From assembly GCA_018262135.1 (NCBI GenBank), contig JAGTSD010000105.1, forward strand, positions 1-6,436: a stretch of DNA of 6,436 nt. The letters are read 5' to 3'. How positions within the stretch are numbered: position 1 is the stretch's first letter; each line of letters begins with the position of its first letter. Position numbers and translations under genes: made by a program. Below the pieces are notes generated by a model. That model saw only the letters and a list, made by a program, of their open reading frames with translations. It did no database searches and was not told the DNA's origin. The stretch comes from Pseudomonadota bacterium (lineage in GTDB: Bacteria > Pseudomonadota > Gammaproteobacteria > Competibacterales > Competibacteraceae). Of this stretch, positions 6,395 through 6,436 are shown piece by piece.

Positions 6395-6436
6395 ATGAGA
6401 CTTACCGTGGAGACCACGATATATAGCGGTGTGGCA
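6395..6436 (+). CDS. Possible start of an unidentified gene, cut by the window edge
   Basis: An ATG at 6395 opens a frame that runs 14 codons to the window end (MRLTVETTIYSGVA) without a stop. A purine-rich GGGGTGG (6384-6390) sits 4 nt upstream and could serve as a ribosome site. Fourteen codons are too few to identify a family, and an overlapping 33-codon frame (GTG 6325 to TAG 6424) competes for the same DNA. Treat it as a candidate only. Confidence 0.2.
   Translation, partial: MRLTVETTIYSGVA

Noticed and set aside
6163..6417. 84-codon minus-strand frame at the right end
   Set aside because: It starts with GTG, overlaps the receiver gene by about 115 nt and has no recognisable motif. A convergent gene cannot be excluded for 6278-6417, but nothing supports one.
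6379..6426. TTGACG (6379-6384) and TATATA (6420-6425) as a promoter for a downstream gene
   Set aside because: The two boxes are 35 nt apart, and neither has a partner at normal spacing.

Overview
The window is GC-rich, densely coded on the + strand, and looks like chromosomal core DNA of a gammaproteobacterium. The evidence is an Slt70-type soluble lytic transglycosylase, a DUF4124-SLT lytic transglycosylase and a Pat/PatZ-type protein acetyltransferase, all with gammaproteobacterial family features. I cannot name the genus with confidence. I see no insertion sequence, phage gene, tRNA, rRNA or CRISPR array.

Layout. Positions 1-192 are a leader with a weak sigma70-like promoter, a perfect 15-bp palindrome between its -35 and -10 boxes, a possible 5'UTR stem-loop and a strong Shine-Dalgarno. 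Four co-directional genes follow with gaps of only 7, 17 and 7 nt, so they probably form one operon: (1) 193-1206, an exported DUF4124-SLT lytic transglycosylase; (2) 1214-3229, an exported Slt70-like lytic transglycosylase; (3) 3247-5895, an 882-residue protein with the PatZ architecture (CoA-binding, succinyl-CoA-ligase-like, ATP-grasp, GNAT); (4) 5903-6277, a stand-alone CheY-like receiver. Positions 6278-6436 hold an imperfect 21-nt tandem repeat, a short GC hairpin and perhaps the first codons of another gene.

How they may work together. The first two genes would cleave the glycan strands of peptidoglycan in the periplasm, probably for wall remodelling and turnover. The last two are cytoplasmic and regulatory: a lysine acetyltransferase sensitive to acetyl-CoA, and a phosphorylation switch with no output domain. 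The operon therefore pairs two cell-wall lytic enzymes with a post-translational modifier and a phospho-signal receiver. A functional link is inference from gene order only.

The least ordinary features are in the PatZ-like protein. Its synthetase half has lost the phospho-histidine loop, carries TKSQVGGV where the family usually has an HKS(D/E)-type motif, and has a shortened poly-glycine version of the CoA-binding loop. Its GNAT half keeps the catalytic glutamate. This fits a dead synthetase module reused as a sensor fused to a live acetyltransferase. I found no clearly new multi-gene system.
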